This document shows, piece after piece, positions 18,587 to 28,035 of a stretch of DNA of 64,000 bases. The number at the start of each line of letters is the position of its first letter. The first letter of the stretch is position 1. The DNA is taken from contig NZ_BMHV01000009.1 of the NCBI RefSeq assembly GCF_014641495.1, positions 1-64,000 on the forward strand. Direction: 5' to 3'. This DNA comes from Terasakiella brassicae. GTDB lineage: Bacteria; Pseudomonadota; Alphaproteobacteria; Rhodospirillales; Terasakiellaceae. The notes under the pieces were generated by a model. The model searched no databases. It was not told the origin of the DNA and worked only from the letters and a program-made list of their open reading frames with translations. A program made the translations under genes and the position numbers.

Positions 18587-19972
18587 TTATTTGGCAGCGA
18601 CTTCCGTGCCTTTGATGACTTGTGCGCCCTTCAAGCCAATACCGAATTTTTCGAGATAAGCGTTCGGTTGGTGGCCGTCATAGCTCACATTGTCGATAAA
18701 GTGCGTTTGCGGATCACGGAAACCATCTGTATCCCACGGGAAATCCTCCTTCGCGACCTGACCTTCATCGACCAGCATTTTCGCAGCTTTCAGGTAGATA
18801 TCCGGGCGATAGACTTTCTTCGCGGTTTCAAAGAACCACTCGTCTGTTTTGCCTTCGGGGATTTGGCCCCAACGGCGCATTTGTGTCAGATACCAAATCG
18901 CATCGGAATAATAGGGGTACGTCGCGAAATAACGATAAAAGACGTTGAAGTCCGGCACATCGCGCTTATCGCCTTTTTCATATTCAAACGTCCCGGTCAT
19001 GGAGTTTGCAATCACTTCAACGTCCGCCCCGACATATGCGGATTTCGCCAAAATTTTCACAGCTTCCGGGCGGTTGGCGTTGTTATTTTCATCCAACCAT
19101 TTTGCTGCACGGATCAAGGCTTTAACAACGGCAGTATGTGTATTTGGATATTTTTCAGCCCATTCATTCGATACACCGAACACTTTTTCCGGGTTGTTTT
19201 TCCAAATTTCGTAATCGGTCACAACCGGCACACCGATTCCTTTAAACACGGCTTGCTGGTTCCACGGTTCGCCCACACAATACCCAGAGATCGTCCCGGC
19301 TTCCAACGTCGCAGGCATTTGCGGCGGCGGTGTTACAGACAACAACGCATCACCCTGAATTTGACCGGAAATATCGGTTTTGGAATAAAACCCGGGATGA
19401 ATGCCACCGGCGGCCAGCCAATACCGCAGTTCATAGTTATGGGTAGAGACAGGGAAGACCATCCCCATGTTGAAGGGTTTGCCTTCTGCCTTAAATTTTT
19501 CCACAACCGGTTTCAGATAATCAGCCTTGATCGGGTGCACGGGCTTACCGTCTGCGTCTGTCGGGATATGTTTTTTCATCTCCGCCCAAACGTCATTGGA
19601 AACCGTAATCCCGTTTCCATTCAAGTCCATCGAAAAAGCCGTAATAATATGGGCCTGTGTACCAAATCCAATCGTTGCCCCCAACGGTTGCCCGGCCAGC
19701 ATATGCGCACCATCCAGTTCGCCATCAATCACGCGGTCCAGCAGAACTTTCCAGTTTGCTTGGGGTTCCAGCGTGACATAAAGGCCTTCATCTTCGAAAA
19801 AACCTTTTTCATAAGCAATGGCCAGCGGGGCCATATCTGTCAATTTGATGAAACCGAATTTCAGTTCCTCTTTCTCCAGATCCAGCATCTCCGCCAAGGC
19901 AGAACCGCTCATGGCACTCAGGGCGACAACAGCACCTGCCAGAACGGATTTGAATGACTTAAACGTTTTCAT
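18587..19972 (-). CDS. nrtA: Nitrate-binding protein of ABC transporter
   Basis: A 461-residue periplasmic binding protein of the NrtA/CmpA family. An N-terminal signal peptide ends near SGSALA. The mature protein starts with a strand of the type [21 protein letters not shown], and has [12 protein letters not shown] and the conserved FCVGEP-like segment [15 protein letters not shown]. It delivers nitrate (possibly nitrite) to NrtB. It is the first gene of the operon, behind a sigma-54-type promoter and an ANTAR-type leader. NasS, encoded next door, is its cytoplasmic relative. Confidence 0.93.
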   Translation of the reverse strand: MKTFKSFKSVLAGAVVALSAMSGSALAEMLDLEKEELKFGFIKLTDMAPLAIAYEKGFFEDEGLYVTLEPQANWKVLLDRVIDGELDGAHMLAGQPLGATIGFGTQAHIITAFSMDLNGNGITVSNDVWAEMKKHIPTDADGKPVHPIKADYLKPVVEKFKAEGKPFNMGMVFPVSTHNYELRYWLAAGGIHPGFYSKTDISGQIQGDALLSVTPPPQMPATLEAGTISGYCVGEPWNQQAVFKGIGVPVVTDYEIWKNNPEKVFGVSNEWAEKYPNTHTAVVKALIRAAKWLDENNNANRPEAVKILAKSAYVGADVEVIANSMTGTFEYEKGDKRDVPDFNVFYRYFATYPYYSDAIWYLTQMRRWGQIPEGKTDEWFFETAKKVYRPDIYLKAAKMLVDEGQVAKEDFPWDTDGFRDPQTHFIDNVSYDGHQPNAYLEKFGIGLKGAQVIKGTEVAAK

Positions 19973-20034
19973 ATCGGCTTGCTCTCCTTAAAAGTTTGCC
20001 TTGTTTTTTCAAACCGGATCGCCAGAACCGATCT

Positions 20035-20151
20035 AAAAAAACAAAAACGCCGCTCACAAAGCGCACCCGGGGAGGACGATGGGGGATGCGATTGTCAGCG
20101 GCGTTGCTGATTGTCCTAAAGGACGATATAGGATCCGGCGTCTTTGCCGGA
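20035..20151 (-). promoter_or_regulatory. NasT (ANTAR) antitermination leader of nrtA
   Basis: On the minus strand the nrtA leader holds two hexaloop hairpins and then a terminator. P1 (20151-20134) has stem TCCGGC/GCCGGA and loop AAAGAC. P2 (20110-20095) has stem TCAGC/GCTGA and loop AACGCC. Both loops have A at position 1 and G at position 4, the known ANTAR-target rule. The terminator stem joins AACGCCGCT (20105-20097) to AGCGGCGTT (20054-20046), followed by a T-run (20047-20035). Its 5' arm contains the P2 loop and 3' strand, so P2 and the terminator exclude one another. NasT binding should therefore permit read-through into nrtA. A small stem, GTCC-TTTA-GGAC, sits between P1 and P2. Confidence 0.85.
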
Positions 20152-20168
20152 CATCTGCTTCTTACCTT

Positions 20169-20184
20169 ACAAGGTTCGTGCCAA
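20169..20184 (-). promoter_or_regulatory. Sigma-54 promoter of the nrtA operon
   Basis: On the minus strand TTGGCACGAACCTTGT matches the RpoN consensus (TTGGCACG-N4-TTGC/T) at both the -24 and -12 elements. Transcription would start near 20158, a few bases before hairpin P1. This implies activation by an NtrC-type protein under nitrogen limitation. A half-site ATATTGTGC lies about 45 bases upstream (20229-20237). Confidence 0.8.
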
Positions 20185-20351
20185 CTTTTACTCACCCACA
20201 ACAAACACCAATAAAATCATATAGTTACATATTGTGCGATGCGGCATTTTATTCAGTACGGCTTCTTTTTAACCTTGTGCAATGCAAAATATTAGAGCAG
20301 TTCAAAAATATTATGCATAATTTTTAATCATTATTTTTATTTGTTTATTTT

Positions 20352-21455
20352 TTATGCAATATCAAAAAGGGCAGCTTCATTGATGTCGGAAAATTCCCCA
20401 CCAATACAATCCAGATAAGTTTGCGTTGAGAAGGCATCTTTCAGGGCGGTTTCCACAATCATGTCCGACTGAATTTGCCCCCAGCGTTCCATTTGTCGCG
20501 TCAACCAAAAGGCTGCGCTTAAATGGGGACAGCTATCCCCATGTAAAGACATAAAACCATCAACATGGCGCGACGGCTCCCCCTTCTTAAGGGATAAATC
20601 CCCGCTCAATGCTTTAAGGATAATCTCTTTCGGGACATCCAAATATTGATGGTCTGATAAAATATGCGCCAATTCATCGAAGTTTTCCGCATTCCCGGCC
20701 CAATCAGCCGCTTCCTTCATTGCACACAACAAAGCTTTTAAGGCTTTGGGGTTTGCCTCACACCAGTTTTTACGAACGCCCAATAGTTTTTCGGGGCTTT
20801 GCGGCCAAATTTGTGATGTCGAGGCGATAATCACCCCAATATCCTGTGCAACCGCCAAAGAATTCCACGGTTCCCCCACACAAAAACCATCAAGGCGCCC
20901 TTGTTCAAGGTATTGATCCATAAACGGCGGGGGGACAACCTGCAAATGAACATCAACATCCGGGTCAATCCCACAGGCCGCCAGCCAATAACGCAAATGA
21001 TAGTTATGACAGGAAAACGGAAAGACCATCCCGAAGCGCAGCACAGGTTGCCCTGCATTTTTGCGTGCCTCAATCACAGCCTTCAACGCAGCTCCGGTGA
21101 CAGACAAGTCCCAGCTTTCCAGTAACCCCTGTGTATGAGCACTCATGGCATCATATAAATCATGTGACACAGTAATCGCATTACCATTGCGCCCCAAAAC
21201 AAAGGGCGCAACAATATCGCAACTATTAGGCATCAAGGACAAATTACCCGCCAAGGCCATCGGGGCCAACATATGCGCGCCATCCAGATATCCTAAAAAC
21301 ACCTTATCGCGAATATTTGCCCACGAAACTTCTTTTGACAAAGACAGGTCCAGACCGTGTGCCTGTGCAATTCCCTTTTCACGGGCAACCGCCAAGACCG
21401 CGCAATCCACAAGCGGGACAAATCCGATATTCACATTTTGCAGTTTTGATTTCAT
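20352..21455 (-). CDS. nasS: Nitrate sensor NasS
   Basis: A 367-residue protein of the NrtA/CmpA family with no signal peptide, so it should be cytoplasmic. It keeps the family segments [33 protein letters not shown] and GFCVGEPWNSLAV. In Azotobacter, Paracoccus and Bradyrhizobium NasS binds nitrate and, without nitrate, holds NasT inactive. The gene begins 2 bases after the nasT stop, so the partners are co-translated. The 380 bases between nasS and nrtA carry the regulated promoter and leader of the nitrate operon. Confidence 0.9.
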   Translation of the reverse strand: MKSKLQNVNIGFVPLVDCAVLAVAREKGIAQAHGLDLSLSKEVSWANIRDKVFLGYLDGAHMLAPMALAGNLSLMPNSCDIVAPFVLGRNGNAITVSHDLYDAMSAHTQGLLESWDLSVTGAALKAVIEARKNAGQPVLRFGMVFPFSCHNYHLRYWLAACGIDPDVDVHLQVVPPPFMDQYLEQGRLDGFCVGEPWNSLAVAQDIGVIIASTSQIWPQSPEKLLGVRKNWCEANPKALKALLCAMKEAADWAGNAENFDELAHILSDHQYLDVPKEIILKALSGDLSLKKGEPSRHVDGFMSLHGDSCPHLSAAFWLTRQMERWGQIQSDMIVETALKDAFSTQTYLDCIGGEFSDINEAALFDIA

Positions 21456-21457
21456 AA

Positions 21458-22042
21458 CTACCCCAAGATCTCTGATGCGGTCACAATACTGCTGGCGATA
21501 TCACTGATTTTCTGACCTTTGTTCATAGCTGTCTTACGCAACAACGCATAGGCTTCCCCCTCCCCAATGCCGCGCTGTGTCATAAGTATTCCTTTGGCCC
21601 GTTCCAAAACCTTACGATCCTGAAGGGCGTTTTTGGCCTCTGCCAATTCTTTATGAAGTTTAGAGAATGCGTTAAACCGGCTCACCGTCATTTCAACAAT
21701 AGAGCGCACCCGTTCACTTTTTAAACCGTCAACAATATAGGCGCTGACCCCGGCATCGACCGCCTGCGATATGGACTGACTGTCCGAACTATCGACAAAC
21801 ATGGCAATCGGGCGGCGCACTTCCCGGCTGACCTGAAACATCTGTTCCAGCACATCGCGGTTCGGATCTTCCAGATCAATTAAAATCACATCGGGATCAA
21901 GCCTAAAAATACGCTCAGACAAACCACGCGTATCCTTCAGCCATTCCACACATGTCAGACCACTGGCACACAATCCTTCAAGCAATATGGCGGCGCGTGT
22001 TTCATTTTCGTCAATGACTAATATTTTAAGTTCAGCGTCCAC
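21458..22042 (-). CDS. nasT: ANTAR antiterminator NasT
   Basis: A 194-residue protein with an N-terminal receiver-like domain (about 5-120) and a C-terminal ANTAR RNA-binding domain (about 130-190; LQDRKVLERAKGILMTQRG then EAYALLRKTAMNKGQ). Asp56 remains at the usual phosphorylation position, but NasT proteins are controlled by NasS rather than by a kinase. Its expected target is the two-hairpin leader of nrtA 1.3 kb downstream. The gene diverges from a chemoreceptor gene across a 290-base region. Confidence 0.93.
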   Translation of the reverse strand: MDAELKILVIDENETRAAILLEGLCASGLTCVEWLKDTRGLSERIFRLDPDVILIDLEDPNRDVLEQMFQVSREVRRPIAMFVDSSDSQSISQAVDAGVSAYIVDGLKSERVRSIVEMTVSRFNAFSKLHKELAEAKNALQDRKVLERAKGILMTQRGIGEGEAYALLRKTAMNKGQKISDIASSIVTASEILG

Positions 22043-22144
22043 GGCTGAGCACTTTCAAAAATTTAAACTTATTGAGTATTCTTAAGCAAAAGCCATGCCG
22101 GAACTAAAGGATGAGGTTTTTCAGTACTTTTGCCTTAACTGCGC

Positions 22145-22163
22145 ATATTGCGCTGCACAATAT
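22145..22163. promoter_or_regulatory. Near-perfect 19-bp palindrome in the nasT-chemoreceptor gap
   Basis: The 19 bases read ATATTG-CGCTGCA-CAATAT. All pairs match but one around the central T. Read on the other strand it begins ATATTGTGC, the same nine bases as at 20229-20237 upstream of the nrtA promoter. It lies about 100 bases from the nasT start and about 80 bases before a sigma-54-like element. It could be an enhancer site for an NtrC-type activator; this is an inference. Confidence 0.45.
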
Positions 22164-22241
22164 CAGGCGGCATACGCACATTTTTTAGGCAAACAAAGAG
22201 AGAGGTATTTCTAATTCATTGCTTTCTATAACTTTTCCAAG

Positions 22242-22256
22242 TGGCATGGAAAGTGC
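22242..22256 (+). promoter_or_regulatory. Sigma-54-like promoter of the chemoreceptor gene
   Basis: TGGCAT (22242-22247), five bases, then GTGC (22253-22256) reproduces the spacing of RpoN promoters. The -24 GG and -12 GC pairs are both present; the deviations are T for C in the first box and G for T in the second. It is oriented towards the GAF chemoreceptor 77 bases downstream. Confidence 0.5.
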
Positions 22257-22303
22257 TTGATAGAAATCAAAGGCCCGATCGCCAGACCGCTCACACGGTA
22301 GGG

Positions 22304-22325
22304 TCCTCACCCATTTTATTGAGGA
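22304..22325 (+). other. Hairpin covering the ribosome binding site
   Basis: TCCTCA (22304-22309) can pair with TGAGGA (22320-22325), which includes most of the GAGGAG ribosome binding site of the chemoreceptor gene. Such a stem could limit translation unless it is opened. It may equally be chance in a purine-rich SD region. Confidence 0.35.
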
Positions 22326-22332
22326 GTTTCCC

Positions 22333-23757
22333 ATGTTGGCCAAGATTGTAGCTTTTCAGCCCAAGAATAAAATCCAAAGCCAGAACACAGGCTTAACCGA
22401 GGCCTTGAGCTTTCTAAACCGTGTGTCCGCGATTGTTGATCGCCATGACGATTTTAAAACAGCAACCCGGAAAATCTTTGCCGAAGTCTGTACATACACC
22501 CAATGGCCGATTGCCCATCTTTATATCAATACAACAGAAAAACCGGAGACTTATATTTCCAACGGCATTTGGTTTTTAGAAAACGGGTTTGACAAAAACG
22601 CCATTGATGAATTCGTCACCATCAGCGAAGAAAGTATCTTTGAAACGGGCAAAGGCCTTATTGGCCTGATCGCACAGGAAAAAGAAGCCAAAGCCATCGA
22701 AGACGTTACCGTCCTGACACAGTTTCTCAGAGCCGAGGCGGCAGCGCGTAACGGCGTGCGTGGCTTTTTTGGTTTTCCCATTCTGGTTAATCAAAAATGT
22801 GTCGCCGTTGCTGAATTTTACAGTCGTCAGACCGGACTGCTTGACCCAACAGCCTTGGAGATCATGCAATATGTCAGCTCACAACTGGCACGTCTTTATG
22901 AACGGGCAACCCATCTTGATCATCAGGAACAATTGATCAAACAGTTTCAATCCAATGTGCAAACATCCATCCAAAAACTGGCCGAAGGTTCCCATGAACT
23001 GGAAAATGTGGCCAGCGGTGTTCAGCAGCAAGCCAACTTAACCAACCGTCAAAGCGATCAGGTGACACGCGGCAGCAATTCCATTGCCGGTAATATGGAA
23101 ACCTTGCAACAGGCAATGGAAGACCTCGTCCATATTGAAGGTCAAACGTTGCAGTCCAGCACGACCGTCAACTCAACGGTTGAAGAGCTGGCAAAAAACG
23201 TCATGACAACCTTACAGGAATTACGCCAGTTGGGCACACTCAGCGCCCAAATTGAAAGTATTGCCCAGAACGTTTCTGAAATATCGTCCCAAGTGCGCAT
23301 GCTCGGTCTCAATGCCTCCATCGAGGCGGCACGGGCTGGGATTGCCGGTAAAGGTTTTGCCATTGTCGCCGGTGAAATTAAGTCTCTGGCTCAACAATCG
23401 GAAAAATCTTCACAGGACATCTCCACCCAGCTCAGTGAAATTCGCACAATTGCCGATTCCAGTATCACCTGCATGCAGACCGTTCGTCAGTCTATGGATA
23501 TGCTGGAAAACTGTACGGGAAATCTGAGCAACGTTGTCGATCAACAACATCAAGCCACCAAAACCATTCGCCAAAATCTAACAGATGCCCAAGGCACCTT
23601 TGCCCATATCGGACAGGACATTGCAGGAATGGGCAACGCATCGGCAGACCTGCTGAACTTGGCACAAAATGCCAGCACACAAGTGCAATCCATCAAAGGG
23701 TTAAGCGAAAGCATTTCAAGTTCCAGCCATGATTTTATCGCCGCGCTTAAAAATTAG
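22333..23757 (+). CDS. Cytoplasmic GAF-domain chemoreceptor
   Basis: A 474-residue methyl-accepting-type protein without a membrane segment or signal peptide. A GAF sensor domain occupies about residues 25-195. A long coiled coil then leads to the signalling tip with VRMLGLNASIEAARAG (322-337) and GKGFAIVAGEIKSLAQQS. Bases 22321-22326 give a strong GAGGAG site. The tip is recognisable but departs from the most common EARAGE form. It sits next to nasT and behind a sigma-54-like promoter, so a role in nitrogen- or nitrate-related taxis is possible; the ligand is unknown. Its end lies 8 bases from the convergent exonuclease gene. Confidence 0.88.
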   Translation: MLAKIVAFQPKNKIQSQNTGLTEALSFLNRVSAIVDRHDDFKTATRKIFAEVCTYTQWPIAHLYINTTEKPETYISNGIWFLENGFDKNAIDEFVTISEESIFETGKGLIGLIAQEKEAKAIEDVTVLTQFLRAEAAARNGVRGFFGFPILVNQKCVAVAEFYSRQTGLLDPTALEIMQYVSSQLARLYERATHLDHQEQLIKQFQSNVQTSIQKLAEGSHELENVASGVQQQANLTNRQSDQVTRGSNSIAGNMETLQQAMEDLVHIEGQTLQSSTTVNSTVEELAKNVMTTLQELRQLGTLSAQIESIAQNVSEISSQVRMLGLNASIEAARAGIAGKGFAIVAGEIKSLAQQSEKSSQDISTQLSEIRTIADSSITCMQTVRQSMDMLENCTGNLSNVVDQQHQATKTIRQNLTDAQGTFAHIGQDIAGMGNASADLLNLAQNASTQVQSIKGLSESISSSSHDFIAALKN

Positions 23758-23765
23758 GCGATACC

Positions 23766-24410
23766 TCAATTCAACTGTTTTTCGTGACCTCTGCGCCAGG
23801 CCGACATGGTTTGGTGTTTGAGTTTCACGAAACACAGGGCCGTCATCAAGGCATCATGAACCGCGTTATGCGCTGGTAACGCGGGAAGATCGAGTGTCTT
23901 TCGAATATTTTCGAAACTCAAATCAACATAGCGGTCGATATCCCCGCGCGTTTGCCAATCATAATATTGGGCGGAAACTTCAATTTGACGATTAGGTAGG
24001 CCAATGCCGATCATATCCTTCAAATATCGATTGACCACCGCAACATCAAATTCCAGGTAATAACCAACAATAGGACGAGAACCGATAAATTCCACCAATT
24101 GCTTAACCGCATCCTGTACGCAATGGCCTTTTTTTGCATCGGTTTTACGAATACGATGCACCTTGATCGCCTCTTCATCAAAATTACCTTCGGCGCGGAC
24201 TTCCAGATAAAATTTTTGGCTACTCAGCACACGGTGATCGCGGATACGCACCGCCCCGATTGATAAAATTTGTGCCATGCGCGGATCCAGATTGGTGGTC
24301 TCCAGATCAAAGCAGACATATTCATTTTCCGGCTCTTCTTCAAAAAGGAAACCATAAGACGGGTCTTGCAACCGCTTTTTCATCCATGCCCGTTTTAACC
24401 TCTGCCACAT
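23766..24410 (-). CDS. DnaQ-like 3'-5' exonuclease
   Basis: A 214-residue DEDDh exonuclease domain protein. The metal-binding residues are visible as Asp35 and Glu37 (FDLETTN), Asp122 (EFDVAVVNRYL), His181 and Asp186 (HNAVHDAL). It resembles the epsilon-like proteins encoded beside actP in many proteobacteria rather than the true replicative epsilon subunit. It starts 2 bases after the stop of the DUF294 gene and is the last gene of the acetate-symporter cluster. Why a nuclease travels with this cluster is not established. Confidence 0.88.
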   Translation of the reverse strand: MWQRLKRAWMKKRLQDPSYGFLFEEEPENEYVCFDLETTNLDPRMAQILSIGAVRIRDHRVLSSQKFYLEVRAEGNFDEEAIKVHRIRKTDAKKGHCVQDAVKQLVEFIGSRPIVGYYLEFDVAVVNRYLKDMIGIGLPNRQIEVSAQYYDWQTRGDIDRYVDLSFENIRKTLDLPALPAHNAVHDALMTALCFVKLKHQTMSAWRRGHEKQLN

Positions 24411-24412
24411 GA

Positions 24413-26227
24413 TTAAAAATGTCCCAGATTGAAATGATGACTGACCACGTTTTTAAATTCTTTCACCAACTGCAAGGAATCTTTGAGAAGGTCTTTTTCC
24501 AGCTTGTGCAAACTCTTGATCCGCACAAAATTAGTCGCCCCTTTAAATTCCCCATCCGCATTGAACGAGGCTTTTAATTTTAGTCCCCGCAAAAATTCAA
24601 AGGCATCAATTAAGTCTTCGCCAAACCGCTTATCAAGGACACCTGCTTCTGCCAAGGCCGAAATGCGACGCAAGGTGTTGGTGGTATGGATTTTATGCTT
24701 GATCGCCAAAACGCGCGCACCGTGAACGATGGTGAAAATTCCACCTTTTTTCAAATCCATCTCGCCTTCATGCTCGCCCTTTTCGACTTTCAAACGGTGA
24801 AACATGCCCAATGGTGTATCAAACGACACAATCGGGGCGGCAAACATGGCATAAAATCCATCATGGTCGCTGAGAACCTGATGAAAATATTCTTTGGCCT
24901 CGCGCAATAAATTCTTATCCCCACAGGCAGATACCGCATCGACAAAGGCCGACAAGCCAATCATGCTGTTTTCATCCGGTTGATTGATCCATTGGAAAAT
25001 TTTGCGCTTATACTCACTCAGGCTCATGCACCAGTCCGGGTTGGACACCATCATATGACCGGGACAAGGTGGAAAGCCAAAACTGTCCAACACTTCTGAA
25101 AACTTTTGACCAAAGGCACGCACAGTGTCCACATCATATCCATCGCGAATAATCAGCGCATTATCCTGATCGGTACGCAAAACCTGCTCGCGCCGCCCTT
25201 CACTGCCCATAATAATCAGGCACGTATTTTCCATCATCCCCTTTGGGGCAATGAAGTGCGTCAACTTGGTAAAGACACGCTGATTTACCTCGGACACCAA
25301 ACGCGTAATAATCGCAATACTGGTTCCGCTATCATGCAGCAAGCAAACCAGATCGTTAATCCCACTGACCACATCTTTTAATTCTGACAGATTTTGTGCG
25401 CGTTCCACCTGCAAAAACAACAAATAGGAATGGTTGGACAAGAAACTGAGCAAATCGGTCAGTTCCAACACCCCCGTAATATGGTCGCCATCCCGCACAA
25501 CAACCCGGTTAATCTTATGCTTCACCATTGTAATCATGGCATGGCTCATGGGGTCTTGCTGGTTTACCCCGATTAAATCAATTAGACAAACATCCCCAAC
25601 AGGGGTTTGGGCCGGTATGCCGTCAATCAAAGCACTGTCACGCAGTTTTGAGGATGTAATCAGCCCGCATACCTCGTTTTGGCGATCCGTCACCAAAATA
25701 GATGTCGTCGCATGATCACGCATCAAACGCGCCGCATCCGACATCGGTGCACTGGCTGCAATTGATAAAGGGTGCGGGACAACTTTTTGCACAGGTGTTG
25801 CCAACAAGGGGCTGGCTGTGTAACTGGAGGCCCGCGCCGGGGTCATGTTCACTTTGTCACGGATGGATTTAAAAAAGAAACTATGAAAATCTTCATTCTG
25901 TTTCAAAATATCTTCAAACAGGGCAGCGGGCAGCAAATAGATCAAGGCCTCTTCCACCACCGTAAAGGTACTGGAACGTTTTCCCTCAATCAGCCAACGG
26001 GCACCAAACACATCATGTTCGCCATGCACATTCAGGGTTTCCCCGTCCTGTGTTTCATGGACAATGCCTTTAATTAAAATGAAAAGGGACTGGATATCCT
26101 TGTTCGGTTCAATCAGAACCTCGCCTTCCTGAAAGTAGCCGATATCCAGCGCCTCGCTGAACTTATCGCGTTCAGACGGGGTCAACAGGTTGAAAGGCGG
26201 AAAATCAAAATTAAAAAACTCGGTCAT
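24413..26227 (-). CDS. cNMP-binding/CBS/DUF294 nucleotidyltransferase-like protein
   Basis: A 604-residue cytoplasmic regulator-like protein. In order it has a cyclic-nucleotide-binding fold (about 12-130), a CBS domain pair (about 150-280) and a DUF294 nucleotidyltransferase domain with GSEGRREQVLRTDQDNALI near 340-360. A C-terminal DUF294 substrate-binding helical domain ends the protein. This architecture accompanies actP across proteobacteria and is presumed to sense nucleotides and control acetate metabolism or transport. Its substrate is unknown. It is tightly linked to the downstream exonuclease gene, while 135 bases separate it from actP. Confidence 0.88.
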   Translation of the reverse strand: MTEFFNFDFPPFNLLTPSERDKFSEALDIGYFQEGEVLIEPNKDIQSLFILIKGIVHETQDGETLNVHGEHDVFGARWLIEGKRSSTFTVVEEALIYLLPAALFEDILKQNEDFHSFFFKSIRDKVNMTPARASSYTASPLLATPVQKVVPHPLSIAASAPMSDAARLMRDHATTSILVTDRQNEVCGLITSSKLRDSALIDGIPAQTPVGDVCLIDLIGVNQQDPMSHAMITMVKHKINRVVVRDGDHITGVLELTDLLSFLSNHSYLLFLQVERAQNLSELKDVVSGINDLVCLLHDSGTSIAIITRLVSEVNQRVFTKLTHFIAPKGMMENTCLIIMGSEGRREQVLRTDQDNALIIRDGYDVDTVRAFGQKFSEVLDSFGFPPCPGHMMVSNPDWCMSLSEYKRKIFQWINQPDENSMIGLSAFVDAVSACGDKNLLREAKEYFHQVLSDHDGFYAMFAAPIVSFDTPLGMFHRLKVEKGEHEGEMDLKKGGIFTIVHGARVLAIKHKIHTTNTLRRISALAEAGVLDKRFGEDLIDAFEFLRGLKLKASFNADGEFKGATNFVRIKSLHKLEKDLLKDSLQLVKEFKNVVSHHFNLGHF

Positions 26228-26314
26228 CGTGTGATCGCTTTCACAAGAAAAATCCCGAAAAGGAAGGGCTGAAATTTCCCTCCCCTTTCAGGACTTCAAG
26301 TTTGACAAGTCTAG

Positions 26315-26349
26315 AGATCGAAAGACATGGGTCGCATCCCTTTCGATCT
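26315..26349. other. Inverted repeat between actP and the DUF294 gene
   Basis: AGATCGAAAG (26315-26324) and CTTTCGATCT (26340-26349) form a perfect 10-bp stem just after the actP stop. No T-run follows on either strand, so it looks more like an mRNA-stabilising or processing hairpin than a terminator. It would help keep actP mRNA more abundant than the downstream regulator mRNA. Confidence 0.5.
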
Positions 26350-26361
26350 ATTGTACCCATT

Positions 26362-28035
26362 TTAGTGGGCAGAGGCACCTTCTGCACCCACACCTGTTTG
26401 TGAACGAACAGATTGTGAGTCAAACAGGTCTGCTTCTTTACGGGCTTGTTCAGAATTATCCAGTTTCGAGAAAACATAGATCGCAAGGAATGCCGTTGTC
26501 ATAGAGAACAGAGCCGGGTGATTGTACGGGAAAATTGCTTCTTCAAAACCGAAGATGCTCACCCAGATGGTCGGGGACAGGATCACCAAGATCAATGCTG
26601 TCAACAGGCCGATAAAGCCACCGATGAACGCACCGCGCGTGGTCAAACCTTTCCAGTACATAGACAGGATCAGAACCGGGAAGTTGGCAGAACCGGCAAT
26701 ACCGAAGGCCAAACCAACCATGAAGGCAATGTTCTGTTTCTCAAACGCAATCCCCAAAACGATGGCCAATAGACCAAGACAGATGGTTGCAATACGAGAA
26801 ACGCGGATTTCCTGTTGTTCTGTTGCTTTACCCTTTTTGAAGACAGAAGCATACAGATCGTGTGAAATCGCAGACGCCCCAGCCAAAGCCAGACCGGACA
26901 CAACCGCAAGGATTGTTGCGAAGGCAACAGCTGAAATAAAGCCGAAGAACAAGTCACCGCCAACCGCTTGTGCAAGGTGCATCGCCGCCATATTGCCACC
27001 ACCCAGCAATTTACCGGCTGCATCATAGAAGCTAGAATCCGTGCCAACGATAACAATCGCACACAGGCCCATCGTACAAACAACCATGAAGAAATAACCG
27101 ATAAACCCGGTTGCGTAGAACACAGATTTACGGGCTTCTTTCGCGTCCGTTACCGTAAAGAAACGCATCAGGATATGCGGCAAACCGGCTGTCCCGAACA
27201 TCAGGGCCAAGCCCAATGAAATCGCAGAAACAGGATCCGCCAACAAACCGCCCGGTGCCATCAAGGAAATACCGGATTTGTGAACTTCTGTTGCCTTGGT
27301 TGCCAGTGCTTCGAAATTAAAGCCGAACTGGGACATGGCCATCACAACCATGAACGTACCACCGAACAGCAACAGGCAGGCCTTGATGATCTGCACCCAT
27401 GTGGTTGCAATCATGCCACCAAACGTCACATAGACCATCATCATAATACCGACGAGAACAACGGCATAAGCATAGTCCAGACCAAACAGCAATTGGATCA
27501 GTTTACCGGCACCCACCATCTGCGCGATAAGGTACAAAACAACAACCGACAACGCACCGGAAGCCGCCAAAGAACGGATCGGTGTTTGTTGCAAACGGAA
27601 AGAACAGATATCAGCAAACGTAAATTTGCCAAGATTACGCAAACGTTCCGCCATCATAAACAGGATGATCGGCCAACCGACCAAAAAACCGATGGAATAA
27701 ACAAAACCGTCATAGCCTTTGGCAAACACCAGACCAGATAGACCCAGCAAAGTTGCCGCAGACATATAGTCCCCTGCAATCGCAAGACCGTTCTGGAACC
27801 CCGTGATCCCGCCACCAGCAGTATAGAAATCTTTTGCCGATTTTGTACGGCGTGCCGCCCAGTATGTAATCCCCAAGGTAATACAAACGAAAATCACGAA
27901 CATGGAAATCGCAGAAAGATTGACCGGCTGTTTCGTAACTTCGCCTTCAATCGCACCAGCGGCCCATGCCGGGTCGCCAGCAAGCAACATAAGGGCAAAA
28001 AGACCGGATATGGTCAAAATACGGTTCAAACTCAT
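26362..28035 (-). CDS. actP: Cation/acetate symporter
   Basis: A 557-residue inner-membrane transporter of the sodium:solute symporter family, with about 13-14 hydrophobic segments and an N-terminal signal-like helix ending near AWA. Family segments include [20 protein letters not shown], the [12 protein letters not shown] stretch and [20 protein letters not shown]. With a DUF485 partner encoded immediately upstream (4-base overlap), it is best read as ActP, which imports acetate and related short-chain acids. The cluster continues with the DUF294 and exonuclease genes. Confidence 0.93.
   Translation of the reverse strand: MSLNRILTISGLFALMLLAGDPAWAAGAIEGEVTKQPVNLSAISMFVIFVCITLGITYWAARRTKSAKDFYTAGGGITGFQNGLAIAGDYMSAATLLGLSGLVFAKGYDGFVYSIGFLVGWPIILFMMAERLRNLGKFTFADICSFRLQQTPIRSLAASGALSVVVLYLIAQMVGAGKLIQLLFGLDYAYAVVLVGIMMMVYVTFGGMIATTWVQIIKACLLLFGGTFMVVMAMSQFGFNFEALATKATEVHKSGISLMAPGGLLADPVSAISLGLALMFGTAGLPHILMRFFTVTDAKEARKSVFYATGFIGYFFMVVCTMGLCAIVIVGTDSSFYDAAGKLLGGGNMAAMHLAQAVGGDLFFGFISAVAFATILAVVSGLALAGASAISHDLYASVFKKGKATEQQEIRVSRIATICLGLLAIVLGIAFEKQNIAFMVGLAFGIAGSANFPVLILSMYWKGLTTRGAFIGGFIGLLTALILVILSPTIWVSIFGFEEAIFPYNHPALFSMTTAFLAIYVFSKLDNSEQARKEADLFDSQSVRSQTGVGAEGASAH

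Noticed and set aside
18584-19957. 457-codon open frame on the plus strand opposite nrtA
   Set aside because: It is the mirror of a strongly coding gene with signal peptide and family motifs on the other strand. Its translation has no recognisable domain.
20113-20124. GTCC-TTTA-GGAC stem as the second ANTAR hairpin
   Set aside because: Its loop has four bases and lacks the A1/G4 pattern. The TCAGC-AACGCC-GCTGA hairpin fits the rule and overlaps the terminator.
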